A stretch of 31,649 bases of DNA. Origin: Nitrospinae bacterium RIFCSPLOWO2_12_FULL_45_22 (GTDB taxonomy: Bacteria > 2-12-FULL-45-22). Positions 8,658-16,974 of the stretch are shown here, one piece after another. How positions within the stretch are numbered: position 1 is the first letter of the stretch; every line of letters starts with the position of its first letter. Both the position numbers and the translations under genes were made by a program. Where the stretch lies: NCBI GenBank assembly GCA_001803565.1, contig MHDQ01000128.1, forward strand, positions 1 through 31,649, written 5' to 3'. A model generated the notes under the pieces. The model had not been told where the DNA came from. It did no database searches and worked only from the letters and a program-made list of their open reading frames with translations.

Positions 8658-9722
8658 ATGGATACTACAGTAGGACATAAAAAACTATTTTGTTCCAGAC
8701 CATTTAAGTGGTTTGAAGTGACTCAGGTGAATGAAATTGGAGAAGTGTATGTGTGTTGTCCCTCATGGCTGGATACACCCATAGGAAACCTTACGTATCA
8801 ATCGGTTGAAGAAACATGGAATGGCAAAAAGGCACAAGAATTCCGACGTTCAATTCTGGATGGTTCTTTCAAATATTGTAATCGTTCCAGATGTCCTTTT
8901 TTGCAAACCATATCGGAACCAGTTGAGAGAGTTGAAGACGTTAAAGATGAAGATCTAAAAATAATAATAGAAAAAAAACTTACAATTTTGCCATATGGGC
9001 CGAGAGAAATTAATTGTAGCTATGACAGGTCTTGCAACTTATCCTGTCCATCATGCCGTACGAAAGTAATTATAGAAAATGGGAATAAGCAGCAGATATT
9101 AAACATTCAAGGTAAAATCAACAATGAAGCTCTTAAGGATGCCCATCTTTTATATATTACAGGTTCGGGGGACCCTTTTGGTAGTCCTTTTTTTAGGAAG
9201 TGGCTGCAAACTATGAAGAGAGGAGACATGCCAAATCTTAAGAAAATACATTTACATACAAATGCACAGTTATGGACACCACAGATGTGGTCTACAATAC
9301 CAAAAGACATACAACAACTTGTAAAAACTGTTGAAATTTCAATTGATGCGGTAAGTTCAAGGACCTATTCTATCAATCGCAGGGGCGGGAGTTTTGAAAG
9401 GCTTCTTGAAAATCTTGAATTTATTCGCATATTACGCAAGAATGTCCCATTTGAATGGTTTGGTATAAGCATGGTTGTTCAGGAGAATAATTTTATGGAG
9501 ATGCCTGCTTTTGTGCTTCTTGGCCAGCGTTTTCATGCTGATACTGTTTATTTCAGCCAATTAGTAAATTGGGGGACATATTCTAATAAGGAATTTAGCA
9601 ATCGAGCAATTCATCTTCCCACTCATCCAAAACATGTAAAGTTTGTTGATCTCCTTAAGAACGAAATTTTTAATGAACCACTTGTTTATTTGGGAAATTT
9701 AACGAACGGGAGTTTTGTATGA
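8658..9722 (+). CDS. Radical SAM protein with an N-terminal SPASM-like cysteine segment
   Basis: 354 residues. The radical SAM core is shown by CNLSCPSC (Cys126, Cys130, Cys133; the CX3CX2C motif that holds the 4Fe-4S cluster and binds S-adenosylmethionine), with ITGSGDPFGS in place of the usual GGEP motif. Ahead of it lies a cysteine-rich segment with Cys12, Cys33-Cys34, Cys74 and Cys79, and the pattern GEVYVCCPSW...IGNL....EETWN. That pattern is typical of SPASM/twitch domains binding auxiliary clusters, which normally follow the core rather than precede it. In glycan clusters such enzymes may modify a sugar or a carrier group, but the substrate here is not inferable. Its last four bases overlap the next start (ATGA), so it is in the same transcript as the GT2-deacetylase gene. 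The start is preceded by GGACAATGG, the same nine bases found before the gene at 1950. Confidence 0.83.
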   Translation: MDTTVGHKKLFCSRPFKWFEVTQVNEIGEVYVCCPSWLDTPIGNLTYQSVEETWNGKKAQEFRRSILDGSFKYCNRSRCPFLQTISEPVERVEDVKDEDLKIIIEKKLTILPYGPREINCSYDRSCNLSCPSCRTKVIIENGNKQQILNIQGKINNEALKDAHLLYITGSGDPFGSPFFRKWLQTMKRGDMPNLKKIHLHTNAQLWTPQMWSTIPKDIQQLVKTVEISIDAVSSRTYSINRRGGSFERLLENLEFIRILRKNVPFEWFGISMVVQENNFMEMPAFVLLGQRFHADTVYFSQLVNWGTYSNKEFSNRAIHLPTHPKHVKFVDLLKNEIFNEPLVYLGNLTNGSFV

Positions 9723-11326
9723 ATGTGTCTGTCATCATACCCGCTCATAACGCAGCAAAAACAATATCCGAAACGCTTGAGTCTCTCCGTACCCAGACTC
9801 ACCAGGGTTGGGAGGCGTTTGTTATTGATGACGGGTCGAGCGATGAAACGGCAGCTATTGCCACGAGTTTCGTAGAAAAAGATTTTCGAGTTCACACGAT
9901 CAGCCAGCTACAGATGGGAGTCTGCGCAGCCAGGAATACTGGGATTAGACTAGCCAACTTCGATTGGTTGCTCTTCCTCGATGCTGACGACTGGCTCCTT
10001 CCTTTGCATCTGGAGCGATTGACGGGTAAGCTTATTTCTAACCCTAATCTTGATGCCGTCTATTGCGACTGGGCCCGCGTTGCTTCGGATGGAACACGAG
10101 TTAGCGAGGAGTTCTGTTACCTTTCGGGGGATATGTTTCCTACGTTCGCGTGCCGTGCCGTTTTTCCTATTCATGCCTGTGTTGTTCGTCGATCGATTGT
10201 CGAATCAGTCGGAGGCTTCGACACATCGTTCAGGACTTGTGAAGAATGGGATCTGTGGCAACGCATCGCCCGTACTGGTGCTCAATTTGGTGTGATTAGT
10301 GAGGTATTTGCACTCTATCGTATGCAGCCAGTGTCTACTTCGATGGACGGTTTCCAGATGCTTGCAGACGGTCTTCGCGTGCTAGAACAAGGACACTCCC
10401 ACGACACGCGTGTGCAAAATCCGCATCCAGCCCATGTAAATGGATTACCGAAAGAACAACTTATAAGCCAAAAGTTTTATTTATCTTGCTGGTGTGCCGG
10501 CCTCATACTCGGTTGTGAGAAGGATGCCAGGCCATTACTCAGGGCTCTCAAGGACAATCGCTACCCACAACTCGACCCAAGTGGTGTTGCACGAAATATT
10601 TTTCTGGCTGCACTGTTGCCCACGTGTCAAGCTCCATCTGCTTGGGTTCAACTTTGGCCTCGCATAGAACAGTGTGTTAACGAATTTCTGCTGGCTCTCG
10701 AAGAGCAATCTAAAGCTCCTGGGTTGTACCGTCGTACTCGTGCTGTTCTGGGGCGTTTGATTCTAAAAAATTCTCCAAGTTCCCGGTCGCAGACAGTTGG
10801 GATGATTCATGAGGTTTGTGTCGAGATCACGGAACCACTCTGTGACATTAATCCTCCAAAGCCAGCCGAACGTATCCATTGCAAATTGGAGTTTGAAGGG
10901 ACAAGCATTGGTACACTTGAGCTCCCGGTTTGTGATGGTGTTGTTTCTCGTTATGTATTTGCTGATGCCATAGCGGCCGAATTTTTTTGGGTTATTATTG
11001 GGCGGTTTTTTGAGCGTACAGTCTACCCCAGCCTCAGCATCAGACATGAGCCGGATGGTGCATCGATTTGGCGGGGAACACTGTGCCTTGCAAAATCACT
11101 TCCTGGAGATGAGTTTGCAGTCAGACAACAGCTCCACAAGCAAGTTGGCTGGACAGTTTTTTTACAGGAGATATGGGGGTGTAAGGATCAGCCACTCGAT
11201 GGTTTTTACACGGATGACCGTGCAGTGTCTTTGAAGAAGGTTGGTTGGAAGACATTCTTACAGGAGTTCTATGCGAGTATTTTTAAAACGACATCAACCT
11301 CGCGGTATCCATTACAGGGGGCCTAG
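9719..11326 (+). CDS. GT2 glycosyltransferase, N-terminal part of an interrupted GT2-deacetylase protein
   Basis: 535 residues to the TAG at 11324-11326. The first ~250 form a GT2 domain: MNVSVIIPAHNAAKTI, VIDDGSSDET with Asp37-Asp38, LLFLDADDWLLP with DAD at 88-90, and RTCEEWDLWQRIARTG with the EEWD catalytic-base motif. This half should be active. The remaining ~280 residues form an uncharacterised helical then beta-rich linker, containing a repeated VGWxxFLQE motif at about 476 and 508. Beyond the TAG the same frame stays open without another stop to 11986 and then joins, by a frameshift, a polysaccharide deacetylase. In the database family that I recall, GT2 and deacetylase domains occur on one chain. 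The gene is therefore most simply a broken bifunctional protein (mutation or assembly error). The start overlaps the radical SAM stop by four bases. Confidence 0.82.
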   Translation: MNVSVIIPAHNAAKTISETLESLRTQTHQGWEAFVIDDGSSDETAAIATSFVEKDFRVHTISQLQMGVCAARNTGIRLANFDWLLFLDADDWLLPLHLERLTGKLISNPNLDAVYCDWARVASDGTRVSEEFCYLSGDMFPTFACRAVFPIHACVVRRSIVESVGGFDTSFRTCEEWDLWQRIARTGAQFGVISEVFALYRMQPVSTSMDGFQMLADGLRVLEQGHSHDTRVQNPHPAHVNGLPKEQLISQKFYLSCWCAGLILGCEKDARPLLRALKDNRYPQLDPSGVARNIFLAALLPTCQAPSAWVQLWPRIEQCVNEFLLALEEQSKAPGLYRRTRAVLGRLILKNSPSSRSQTVGMIHEVCVEITEPLCDINPPKPAERIHCKLEFEGTSIGTLELPVCDGVVSRYVFADAIAAEFFWVIIGRFFERTVYPSLSIRHEPDGASIWRGTLCLAKSLPGDEFAVRQQLHKQVGWTVFLQEIWGCKDQPLDGFYTDDRAVSLKKVGWKTFLQEFYASIFKTTSTSRYPLQGA

Positions 11327-11986
11327 ATCATAGTCGAGGTTGGTGATGAACTTCGCGATGTGGAGCTATCAGGCCAAGAACTCAATGTTGTTCTAACGCT
11401 AGGTGGGGTGATGCTTGGGGTTGTGAGCATTCCCGTTAAAAAGAACATTGTACGTGCTCAGGAACTGCGAGTGGCTCTCACAAAAGCAAGTGGCCTTGAA
11501 TTGTGTCGGGCAGTTGTTCGTGAGGGTTTGCTTGGCAGGTCAGTGGTAGACATGCCAACATCGCTTCGAGATCGCTTGGTGGCTGTAAAGAAATCATTTG
11601 TACAGCGTAACCGAAATGAATCGCTCTTGAGGACGTGCACTGATGTTGTATTTGTGCCTGGAACTGACTGCGCTCTTGATTATGTGCTTTCAGCAGGAAA
11701 TTTTATCGTAATGCTCGGACGACATCTACACGGGGAGATTGGGACAAGTACCTCACGGCGTGCAATGCTACCTGCAGCAGCCCTTACCGAACTCATCAAT
11801 GCCGCTTCGGTAGTTGGTGAGCCCGTGATTCAGGCTCCAGCGACGAGTGAACAACCTAAACATATAGTTTACGCCCCAGAACTAGTCTGGCGTCCGTTGC
11901 GAGGTACGCAGGTATCTTCCACAAAAGCTAATGATCCTGGAATGGTCCAGAGAGAGCTCAGTATTCGACAACAAAAGTTATGTTGA
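11327..11986 (+). pseudogene. Middle segment of the interrupted GT2-deacetylase gene
   Basis: This is the direct in-frame continuation past the TAG at 11324. It reads IIVEVGDELRDVELSG and onward for about 220 residues to the TGA that ends QQKLC. The longest open stretch with its own possible start begins at GTG 11360, but there is no ribosome binding site, so independent translation is unlikely. No known domain is recognised. The sequence is beta/alpha mixed, with YAPELVWRP near the end. The downstream deacetylase frame overlaps it from about 11886, and a one-base shift near 11950-11965 would join SSTKANDPGMVQRE to SSVFDNKSYVEL. Codon use (CGT/CGA arginine, GC-rich third positions) matches the flanking segments, which supports one original gene. 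Confidence 0.62.
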
Positions 11987-12800
11987 GTTGGCGCAGCAAC
12001 CCACGGAGCTCCTACCCGAAGTTGCCGCGCATGTTCTATGGGATGTTGGTCGTCCTAACCGTAGCTGTGATCAGCAAAACGTTGTTACCGACCGACTTCC
12101 GATCCTCATGTACCATCGCATTGCACCAAACGGCGCATCTTCGACTGCTCGTTATCGGGTAACGCCTGAGTTGTTCGAAGAGCAACTACGTTATTTGCGT
12201 GATACTGGGTATTATAGTGTTAGTCTTGAAGGGTGGCGCAAAGCAATGGAAAAGAAAAGTCCACTTCCCGGCAGGGCAGTGATAATTACCTTTGACGATG
12301 GGTATCTTGATTTTCTTACCTACGCGTGGCCATTGTTGAAGCGTTATGGCTTTTTGGCTACTGTCTTCCTGGTGGCAGAGCATGTTGGGGGAACAAATAG
12401 CTGGGACAGCATTTATGTAGAGGAGGTACCGCTCCTTGGATGGGAAGACATCAGACAACTCCGGGATGAAGGGGTTGAATTCGAATCCCATTCGGCTAGC
12501 CACCCTTATCTTACTGCCCTTTCGCCAGAGAAGATTGTTAGTGAAGGGGCTCGATCGAGAGCGATCCTTGTGCGTGAGCTTGGGGTAACCATAAAGGCCT
12601 TTGCGTATCCTTACGGCGATGTTGATCATGTTGTTCAGCACCTTATTGGGGCATGTGGTTATATTTTTGGTCTATCCTGCCGATGTGATTTGAGCGGCTA
12701 CCATGATCCTTTTCTAGCGCTACCACGGCTCGAAGTGTTTGGTTTTGATAATTTGCAAGCTTTTATTGCAAAGCTCAGCGTTTGTGAGACGCAGGTTTAA
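11931..12800 (+). CDS. Polysaccharide deacetylase (NodB/CE4 domain), C-terminal part of an interrupted gene
   Basis: The CE4 domain starts near residue 57 (LPILMYHRIAP). It shows all the main motifs: ITFDDGYLDFL (Asp122-Asp123), ESHSASHPYLT with His187 and His191 for the metal triad, and FAYPYGD at 225-230. The enzyme class removes N-acetyl groups from hexosamine-containing glycans, usually outside the cytoplasm, but no signal peptide or membrane segment is visible here. The first ~55 residues have no domain and are probably the tail of the linker from the upstream frame. No ribosome binding site precedes ATG 11931, and the reading frame is open from 11886 only, so it may be made poorly or not at all as a separate protein. 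It was most likely the third part of one GT2-linker-deacetylase polypeptide beginning at 9719. Confidence 0.85.
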   Translation: MILEWSRESSVFDNKSYVELAQQPTELLPEVAAHVLWDVGRPNRSCDQQNVVTDRLPILMYHRIAPNGASSTARYRVTPELFEEQLRYLRDTGYYSVSLEGWRKAMEKKSPLPGRAVIITFDDGYLDFLTYAWPLLKRYGFLATVFLVAEHVGGTNSWDSIYVEEVPLLGWEDIRQLRDEGVEFESHSASHPYLTALSPEKIVSEGARSRAILVRELGVTIKAFAYPYGDVDHVVQHLIGACGYIFGLSCRCDLSGYHDPFLALPRLEVFGFDNLQAFIAKLSVCETQV

Positions 12801-12952
12801 GGCTAGTAGTTATTAGATTAACGTTGGTTGTTATCCGAGTGATTGGATTGGGACTAGGTTTACGATTATAACTGGCAGAGCAGGTAGGGCAGATTATAAC
12901 TGTCGGAAGGTTACTGTATCAGCGGGAATTTTCTGAGGTCTTTATCCAAGTA
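12801..12952 (+). promoter_or_regulatory. Leader of the wzm-wzt genes with a possible promoter
   Basis: This 152-base gap separates the GC-richer deacetylase gene from the AT-rich wzm. TTGGAT at 12843-12848 and TATAAC at 12867-12872 are separated by 18 bases and could be -35 and -10 boxes. The 11-mer GATTATAACTG occurs twice, at 12864-12874 and 12892-12902, overlapping the proposed -10, so it could be a regulator site or chance. No hairpin terminator is visible for the upstream gene. Confidence 0.25.
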
Positions 12953-13732
12953 ATGATTAGTCAAATTCTAGAAACTATGCGATACCGAGAAATGATAAAG
13001 AATATGGTCATCCGTGATCTTAAAGTAAAATATCAGCGTTCCCTTTTGGGTTTCCTCTGGACCCTGCTAAATCCCTTGCTATTGTTTGTCATATACATAA
13101 TAGTATTTTCTCAGGTAGTGCGGCTGGAGATACCTCATTATTGGGCCTTTTTACTCAGTGGTCTATTTGCGTGGAATTTCTTTGCTCAGTCCATTGTAAC
13201 TGCTTCTAATGCAATCCGGTATAATGCTAATCTGACTACCAGGATATATTTTCCCCAGGAAGTGCTGATAGTAAGCAGCGTGCTTTCTAAACTGGTAGAG
13301 TTTGGGCTGGAGTTATTTATATTGTTGGGGATTTTTTTAATTTTCTATCCAAAAATCTACCTTCTCAATCTATTTTTTTTACCGGTAGTAGTATTAATCC
13401 AAACCATTCTTATTATCGGACTCGTTTTTCCCCTTTCTTGTCTGATGGTTTTTTTCAAGGATATGGAGCATATCCTCTCACTTTTAATGACTGGCTGGTT
13501 TTTTTTGACCCCCATATTCTATCCCGATTTTTTAATCCCTACCGTATATTTAAAGTATTTTGAATTGAATCCCATGTTTGATCTTATTTCTCTTTACCGG
13601 TCCCTGCTCTATCAAGGAGAGTTACCTGATGTAATCCAGCTTTTCCGGAGTTGCAGCGTTTCAATCCTATTCTTTTTGGTAGGTTATAATATCTTTAATC
13701 GGTATAAAGCCCTTTTTGCAGAAGTAGCCTAG
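12953..13732 (+). CDS. wzm: Wzm: ABC-2 type polysaccharide export permease
   Basis: 259 residues, the normal length for Wzm/TagG permeases. It starts with a short cytoplasmic amphipathic part (MIKNMVIRDLKVKYQRSLLGFLWTLLNPLL, reading the conserved RDLK-RY-S-LG-LW-LL-P block) followed by about six hydrophobic spans. The last third has the characteristic FFLTPIFYP segment before NPMFDLISLYR. The protein forms the inner-membrane channel with Wzt and moves completed, lipid-linked polysaccharide to the periplasmic side. The ATPase gene follows after four bases, so the two are co-translated. It is AT-rich, like everything downstream. The ribosome binding site is weak. Confidence 0.95.
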   Translation: MISQILETMRYREMIKNMVIRDLKVKYQRSLLGFLWTLLNPLLLFVIYIIVFSQVVRLEIPHYWAFLLSGLFAWNFFAQSIVTASNAIRYNANLTTRIYFPQEVLIVSSVLSKLVEFGLELFILLGIFLIFYPKIYLLNLFFLPVVVLIQTILIIGLVFPLSCLMVFFKDMEHILSLLMTGWFFLTPIFYPDFLIPTVYLKYFELNPMFDLISLYRSLLYQGELPDVIQLFRSCSVSILFFLVGYNIFNRYKALFAEVA

Positions 13733-13736
13733 CCCT

Positions 13737-14483
13737 ATGCTGCTTATAGAATGTCATTCAGTTAGTAAAAAATTCTATTATTATCATGAAAGAAGCAAAA
13801 CATTAAGAGGGGCATTTCTTGACTTATTCAAAGGATGCGCAAGGTTGAACGGCGAGTGGTATACCATAAAAGATTTTGATTTAGAAGTCCATAGGAATGA
13901 AACGGTAGGACTAATTGGCCGCAATGGTTCGGGTAAGAGCACTATCCTAAAGCTCATTTCTAAGGTCTATAGACCCACTTCGGGCTATATTAGAACCCAA
14001 GGGAAAGTTGTTGCTTTACTGGAGCTAGGGGCAGCCTTCCATCCGGAATTAACCGGTAGAGAGAATATATATTTGAATGGATCAATCCTGGGACTAAGCA
14101 AAAAAGAAATAGAGCAAAAATTTGATCCTATAGTATCTTTTTCCGAGTTATCTCAATTTTTAGATACACCGGTAAAATATTATTCCTCTGGCATGTATGC
14201 CCGGTTAGGGTTTTCCATCGCTATCTTTGCTAACCCGGATATCTTATTGATAGATGAAGTCCTTGCTGTAGGAGACGAAGAATTCAAGCAAAAATGCTGG
14301 AATAAAATTGATCAATTCCAAAAGGAAGGCAAAACTATTCTGTTGGTGTCCCACGATTTAGATACCATAAAAAAGCTCTGTTCCCGGGTAGTATGGCTGG
14401 AAAATGGTATGATTCAAAGGGAGGGAGAGCCAGAGGAAGTTATCCAAGCTTATCATACGGATATTTCTCTGAGAAATCAATAG
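13737..14483 (+). CDS. wzt: Wzt: ATP-binding subunit of the polysaccharide ABC exporter (short form)
   Basis: 248 residues. It has Walker A GRNGSGKST (61-69), the Wzt-typical ELGAAFHPELTGRENIYLNG segment (96-115), signature YSSGM (149-153), Walker B ILLIDEVLA (169-177) and the H-loop His206. All are intact, so it should hydrolyse ATP to drive export through Wzm. It ends shortly after GEPEEVIQAYHTDI and lacks the extra C-terminal carbohydrate-binding domain of long Wzt proteins. It should therefore belong to the class that does not need recognition of a capped chain end. In contrast, the debris at 1601-1906 comes from a long-form Wzt. Two GT2 genes follow within the same run. Confidence 0.95.
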   Translation: MLLIECHSVSKKFYYYHERSKTLRGAFLDLFKGCARLNGEWYTIKDFDLEVHRNETVGLIGRNGSGKSTILKLISKVYRPTSGYIRTQGKVVALLELGAAFHPELTGRENIYLNGSILGLSKKEIEQKFDPIVSFSELSQFLDTPVKYYSSGMYARLGFSIAIFANPDILLIDEVLAVGDEEFKQKCWNKIDQFQKEGKTILLVSHDLDTIKKLCSRVVWLENGMIQREGEPEEVIQAYHTDISLRNQ

Positions 14484-14489
14484 TTAACT

Positions 14490-15395
14490 ATGAAAATATC
14501 TTTGATAATCTGCACCAGAAATAGGATACAACTGCTAAAGACCTGTCTCCAATCTATTCCTCAAAGTTCTATTGACTTCCATGAGGTCGTAGTTATAGAC
14601 CAGAGTTCTGATACCGCAAATACAGAGGAATTATTACCCATTATAAATAATCTGAGATATATTCCTACGGAAACTCAAGGGTTATCATGGGCAAGAAATT
14701 TGGGTATTAAAGTTAGCACGGGAGATATAATAGCCTTTACTGATGATGACTGTATTATGACAGATGGTTGGGCTGAGGCAATCATTAAAGAATTTCAAAG
14801 GGATCCCCATATAATGGCAGTTTATGGAAGAGTACTCCCATTTTTTAATGGTCTTCAACCCAGAAAAATGCTGGCAATTCAGTTGAATAATCAGCACCAG
14901 GAATATAAAAAATTAGTTAATCCCTGGAAATTTCAATCTGGTAATAATATGGCCCTGCGAAGAGAGGTTTTTGCAGAGATAGGATATTTTGATGAATTAT
15001 TGGGCCCAGGGGCTGAATTAAGGAATTGTGATGATGCCGATATGGCTTATAGACTCCTTCGGCATGGGCTAAGAGTTGTCTATACCCCTAAGGCTATTAT
15101 ATACCACCGACAGTGGAGAGGAGATGGGGAAGCTTGGCGGGTAGAGCAAGATTACCATATTGGTGCAGGGGCGTTATTCATTAAACATCTGCGTTATGGT
15201 GATGCGTATGTATTCAGATTGATCCTTGAAAGGCTCATCTATCGAGGTATTGGAAATATTATATTAGGGATCCTTAGCTGCAATAAATATAAGTTACGTA
15301 AGGGCTATTACTCCCTTTTTGTTGTCAAGGGAATGTGGCAGGGGCTCAGAAAACCCTTATCATCCATGGACAGAATATTTATAACTCCAAATTAA
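14490..15395 (+). CDS. Glycosyltransferase family 2
   Basis: 301 residues, GT-A fold: MKISLIICTRNRIQLLKTCL at the start, VVVIDQSSDT as the nucleotide loop, LSWARNLGIKVSTGDIIAFTDDD with Asp85-87 binding the metal, and GNNMALRREVFAEIGYFDELLG followed by NCDDADMAYRLLRHG as the acceptor/catalytic part. The C-terminal ~70 residues are basic and partly hydrophobic and may touch the membrane. It starts six bases after the wzt stop, without an obvious ribosome binding site, which suggests translational coupling. Probably one of the enzymes that builds the chain exported by Wzm/Wzt. Confidence 0.9.
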   Translation: MKISLIICTRNRIQLLKTCLQSIPQSSIDFHEVVVIDQSSDTANTEELLPIINNLRYIPTETQGLSWARNLGIKVSTGDIIAFTDDDCIMTDGWAEAIIKEFQRDPHIMAVYGRVLPFFNGLQPRKMLAIQLNNQHQEYKKLVNPWKFQSGNNMALRREVFAEIGYFDELLGPGAELRNCDDADMAYRLLRHGLRVVYTPKAIIYHRQWRGDGEAWRVEQDYHIGAGALFIKHLRYGDAYVFRLILERLIYRGIGNIILGILSCNKYKLRKGYYSLFVVKGMWQGLRKPLSSMDRIFITPN

Positions 15396-15417
15396 CCCTT
15401 GCAGGATTATCGGATTA

Positions 15418-16434
15418 ATGGCTCAAAAATTTGTCTCCATAGTTGTTTTAACCTCTAAGTGGGGAGAGCGAGGAAAGCACCTGGACGAATGTTTGCAGGG
15501 TATATATAGACAGAGTTTTAGAGACTTTGAGATTATCCTGGTTACCAATGGATTGGGAGAAAGTCAGGTACACTCTATTAGAAAGAAATATGACAAGCTA
15601 AAGATAATAAAGAATGAGGTAAATAAAGGCTGTGCTACCGGAAGAAACCAAGGAATCGAACAATCGCGGGGAAATTATATTGTTACCCTAGACGATGATG
15701 TTATCCCTGATGATAGCTGGTTAGAAGAACTTGTGACACCGGCATTAAATGATGAAAGCGTAGGGATGGTGGCCTCCAAAATATTATACAGTTCGCGTCC
15801 CGATACCATAGATAGTGCAGGTATTGAAATTAGTAAAGATGGCAATGCTTACCATCGGAAAGGTTTGGCCAGAAACGGCGGGTATGAGCAAAGTGAGGAG
15901 ATATTTGGTCCTTGTGGCGCTGCTGCCCTGTACAAGAGGGAGCTTTTTGAGGACATAGGGCTGTTTGATGAGGATTATTTTATCTATTACGAGGATGTTG
16001 ACCTGGCATTTCGGGCGAGGCTGGCGGGTTGGCAATGCCTATATGTCCCCCAGGCCATTGCATTTCACCACCATTCCTGGTCCTTGGGGCAGGAATCCAG
16101 CCAAAAGATTTTCTTTATCGAGAGAAATAAAATTTTAACCATCCTGAAAAACTGGCCGATAAGAGCAATGCTTTTATATGCCCCCTTAATAATAGGTTAC
16201 GACCTCATGGCCGATGGTTATTATATATTATTGAAAAAGGACTTTTCCAGATTACGGGCCAAGCTCAGTGCCCTGAGGCAGTTACCCAGGGTCTTGCGAG
16301 AAAGAAGCAAAATCCATGGCAACAAAAAGATTTCTGCCCCAACTATAAGTAAATTCTTGGCCGCCCCTTATGCCCCTTGGGTCATTTATAAACGACGTTG
16401 TCGATTGAACCATATATTGTGCTTGACTGGATAA
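15418..16434 (+). CDS. Glycosyltransferase family 2, rhamnosyltransferase-like (WbbL/WcaE type)
   Basis: 338 residues. It has VSIVVLTSKWGERGKHLDECLQ, a shortened nucleotide loop (LVTNGLGES, without the usual DDGS), CATGRNQGIEQSRGNYIVTLDDD with Asp92-94, GPCGAAALYKRELFEDIGLFDEDYF, and YYEDVDLAFRARLAGW with the ED catalytic pair. The FDEDYFIYYEDVDLAFR block is typical of GT2 enzymes that add rhamnose or similar deoxysugars, but the sugar is not certain. A hydrophobic stretch near residues 245-270 suggests membrane association. It ends 14 bases before the antitoxin start, and the ribosome binding site of the antitoxin overlaps its stop. Confidence 0.88.
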   Translation: MAQKFVSIVVLTSKWGERGKHLDECLQGIYRQSFRDFEIILVTNGLGESQVHSIRKKYDKLKIIKNEVNKGCATGRNQGIEQSRGNYIVTLDDDVIPDDSWLEELVTPALNDESVGMVASKILYSSRPDTIDSAGIEISKDGNAYHRKGLARNGGYEQSEEIFGPCGAAALYKRELFEDIGLFDEDYFIYYEDVDLAFRARLAGWQCLYVPQAIAFHHHSWSLGQESSQKIFFIERNKILTILKNWPIRAMLLYAPLIIGYDLMADGYYILLKKDFSRLRAKLSALRQLPRVLRERSKIHGNKKISAPTISKFLAAPYAPWVIYKRRCRLNHILCLTG

Positions 16435-16448
16435 GGAGGAAAAACAAG

Positions 16449-16643
16449 ATGCCGCAATTACAGATTGAAATAACGGTGGAAGATATAAAAAAGATATTGC
16501 CTCAATTATCAAAAACACAAATATTGGAGCTAGATCAAAAAATCCATGAATATTTAGAAACTCAAATGATGATGGCAGCTGCTGCAACAGCCTTTTCCGA
16601 ATGGGAAGATCCTGAGGAAGATATATATAATGAGTATTTATAA
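16449..16643 (+). CDS. Antitoxin partner of a MazF/PemK-family toxin
   Basis: A 64-residue acidic protein starting MPQLQIEITVEDIKKILPQL and ending DPEEDIYNEYL, with a helical middle (KTQILELDQKIHEYLE) and an alanine-rich stretch. I chose ATG 16449 because AAGGAGG at 16433-16439 is nine bases upstream; a longer reading to 16398 would run into the previous gene. Its end overlaps the toxin start by 14 bases, the usual antitoxin-then-toxin arrangement. It has no clear DNA-binding fold of the AbrB, RHH or HTH type. The name rests mainly on position and size. The acidic tail is the likely toxin-binding part. Confidence 0.75.
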   Translation: MPQLQIEITVEDIKKILPQLSKTQILELDQKIHEYLETQMMMAAAATAFSEWEDPEEDIYNEYL

Positions 16644-16974
16644 CCCCGGAGATATTGTCTTGGTAAACTTCCCTTTTACCGATTTATCCTCTTATAAAGT
16701 GAGACCTGCCTTAATCATTGCAACAAAAGGCGAAGACGCGATAGTGATAGGAATTTTTTCTAATGTCCCTGATTTCTTAAAAGATTCATGGATAGTGATC
16801 GAAGAAAGTTCACCATATTTTAAACAGATGGGTTTGAAGAAAAGATCAGTAATAAAGACCGAGAAAATAGCAACTATCCATAATTCCGTGATTAAAGCGA
16901 AGATCGGTGCTATTTCCTCGGAGGCAATGAGAGAAATAAAATCAACTTTAATTAAGACTTTGGCACTTAATTAG
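16630..16974 (+). CDS. PemK/MazF-family toxin (probable mRNA interferase)
   Basis: 114 residues, the usual MazF length. The SH3-like barrel signature is clear: YNPGDIVLVNFPFTDLSSYKVRPALII near the start (GDIV, the FPFTD loop and Arg25-Pro26 of the RPALI motif), then KRSVIKTEKIATIH and IGAISSEAMREIKSTLIK at the C-terminus. MazF toxins cut mRNA at short sites and are held in check by the antitoxin encoded just upstream; the two reading frames overlap. The last codons and stop (16972-16974) lie inside the left arm of a long hairpin element. If that element is an insertion, it may have supplied the stop. The position amid sugar genes suggests a stabilising addiction module. Confidence 0.9.
   Translation: MSIYNPGDIVLVNFPFTDLSSYKVRPALIIATKGEDAIVIGIFSNVPDFLKDSWIVIEESSPYFKQMGLKKRSVIKTEKIATIHNSVIKAKIGAISSEAMREIKSTLIKTLALN

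Noticed and set aside
11324-11326. TAG as a recoded sense codon (for example pyrrolysine)
   Set aside because: Other genes here end in TAG, no recoding machinery is visible, and a second break (frameshift) follows, so mutation or sequence error is simpler.
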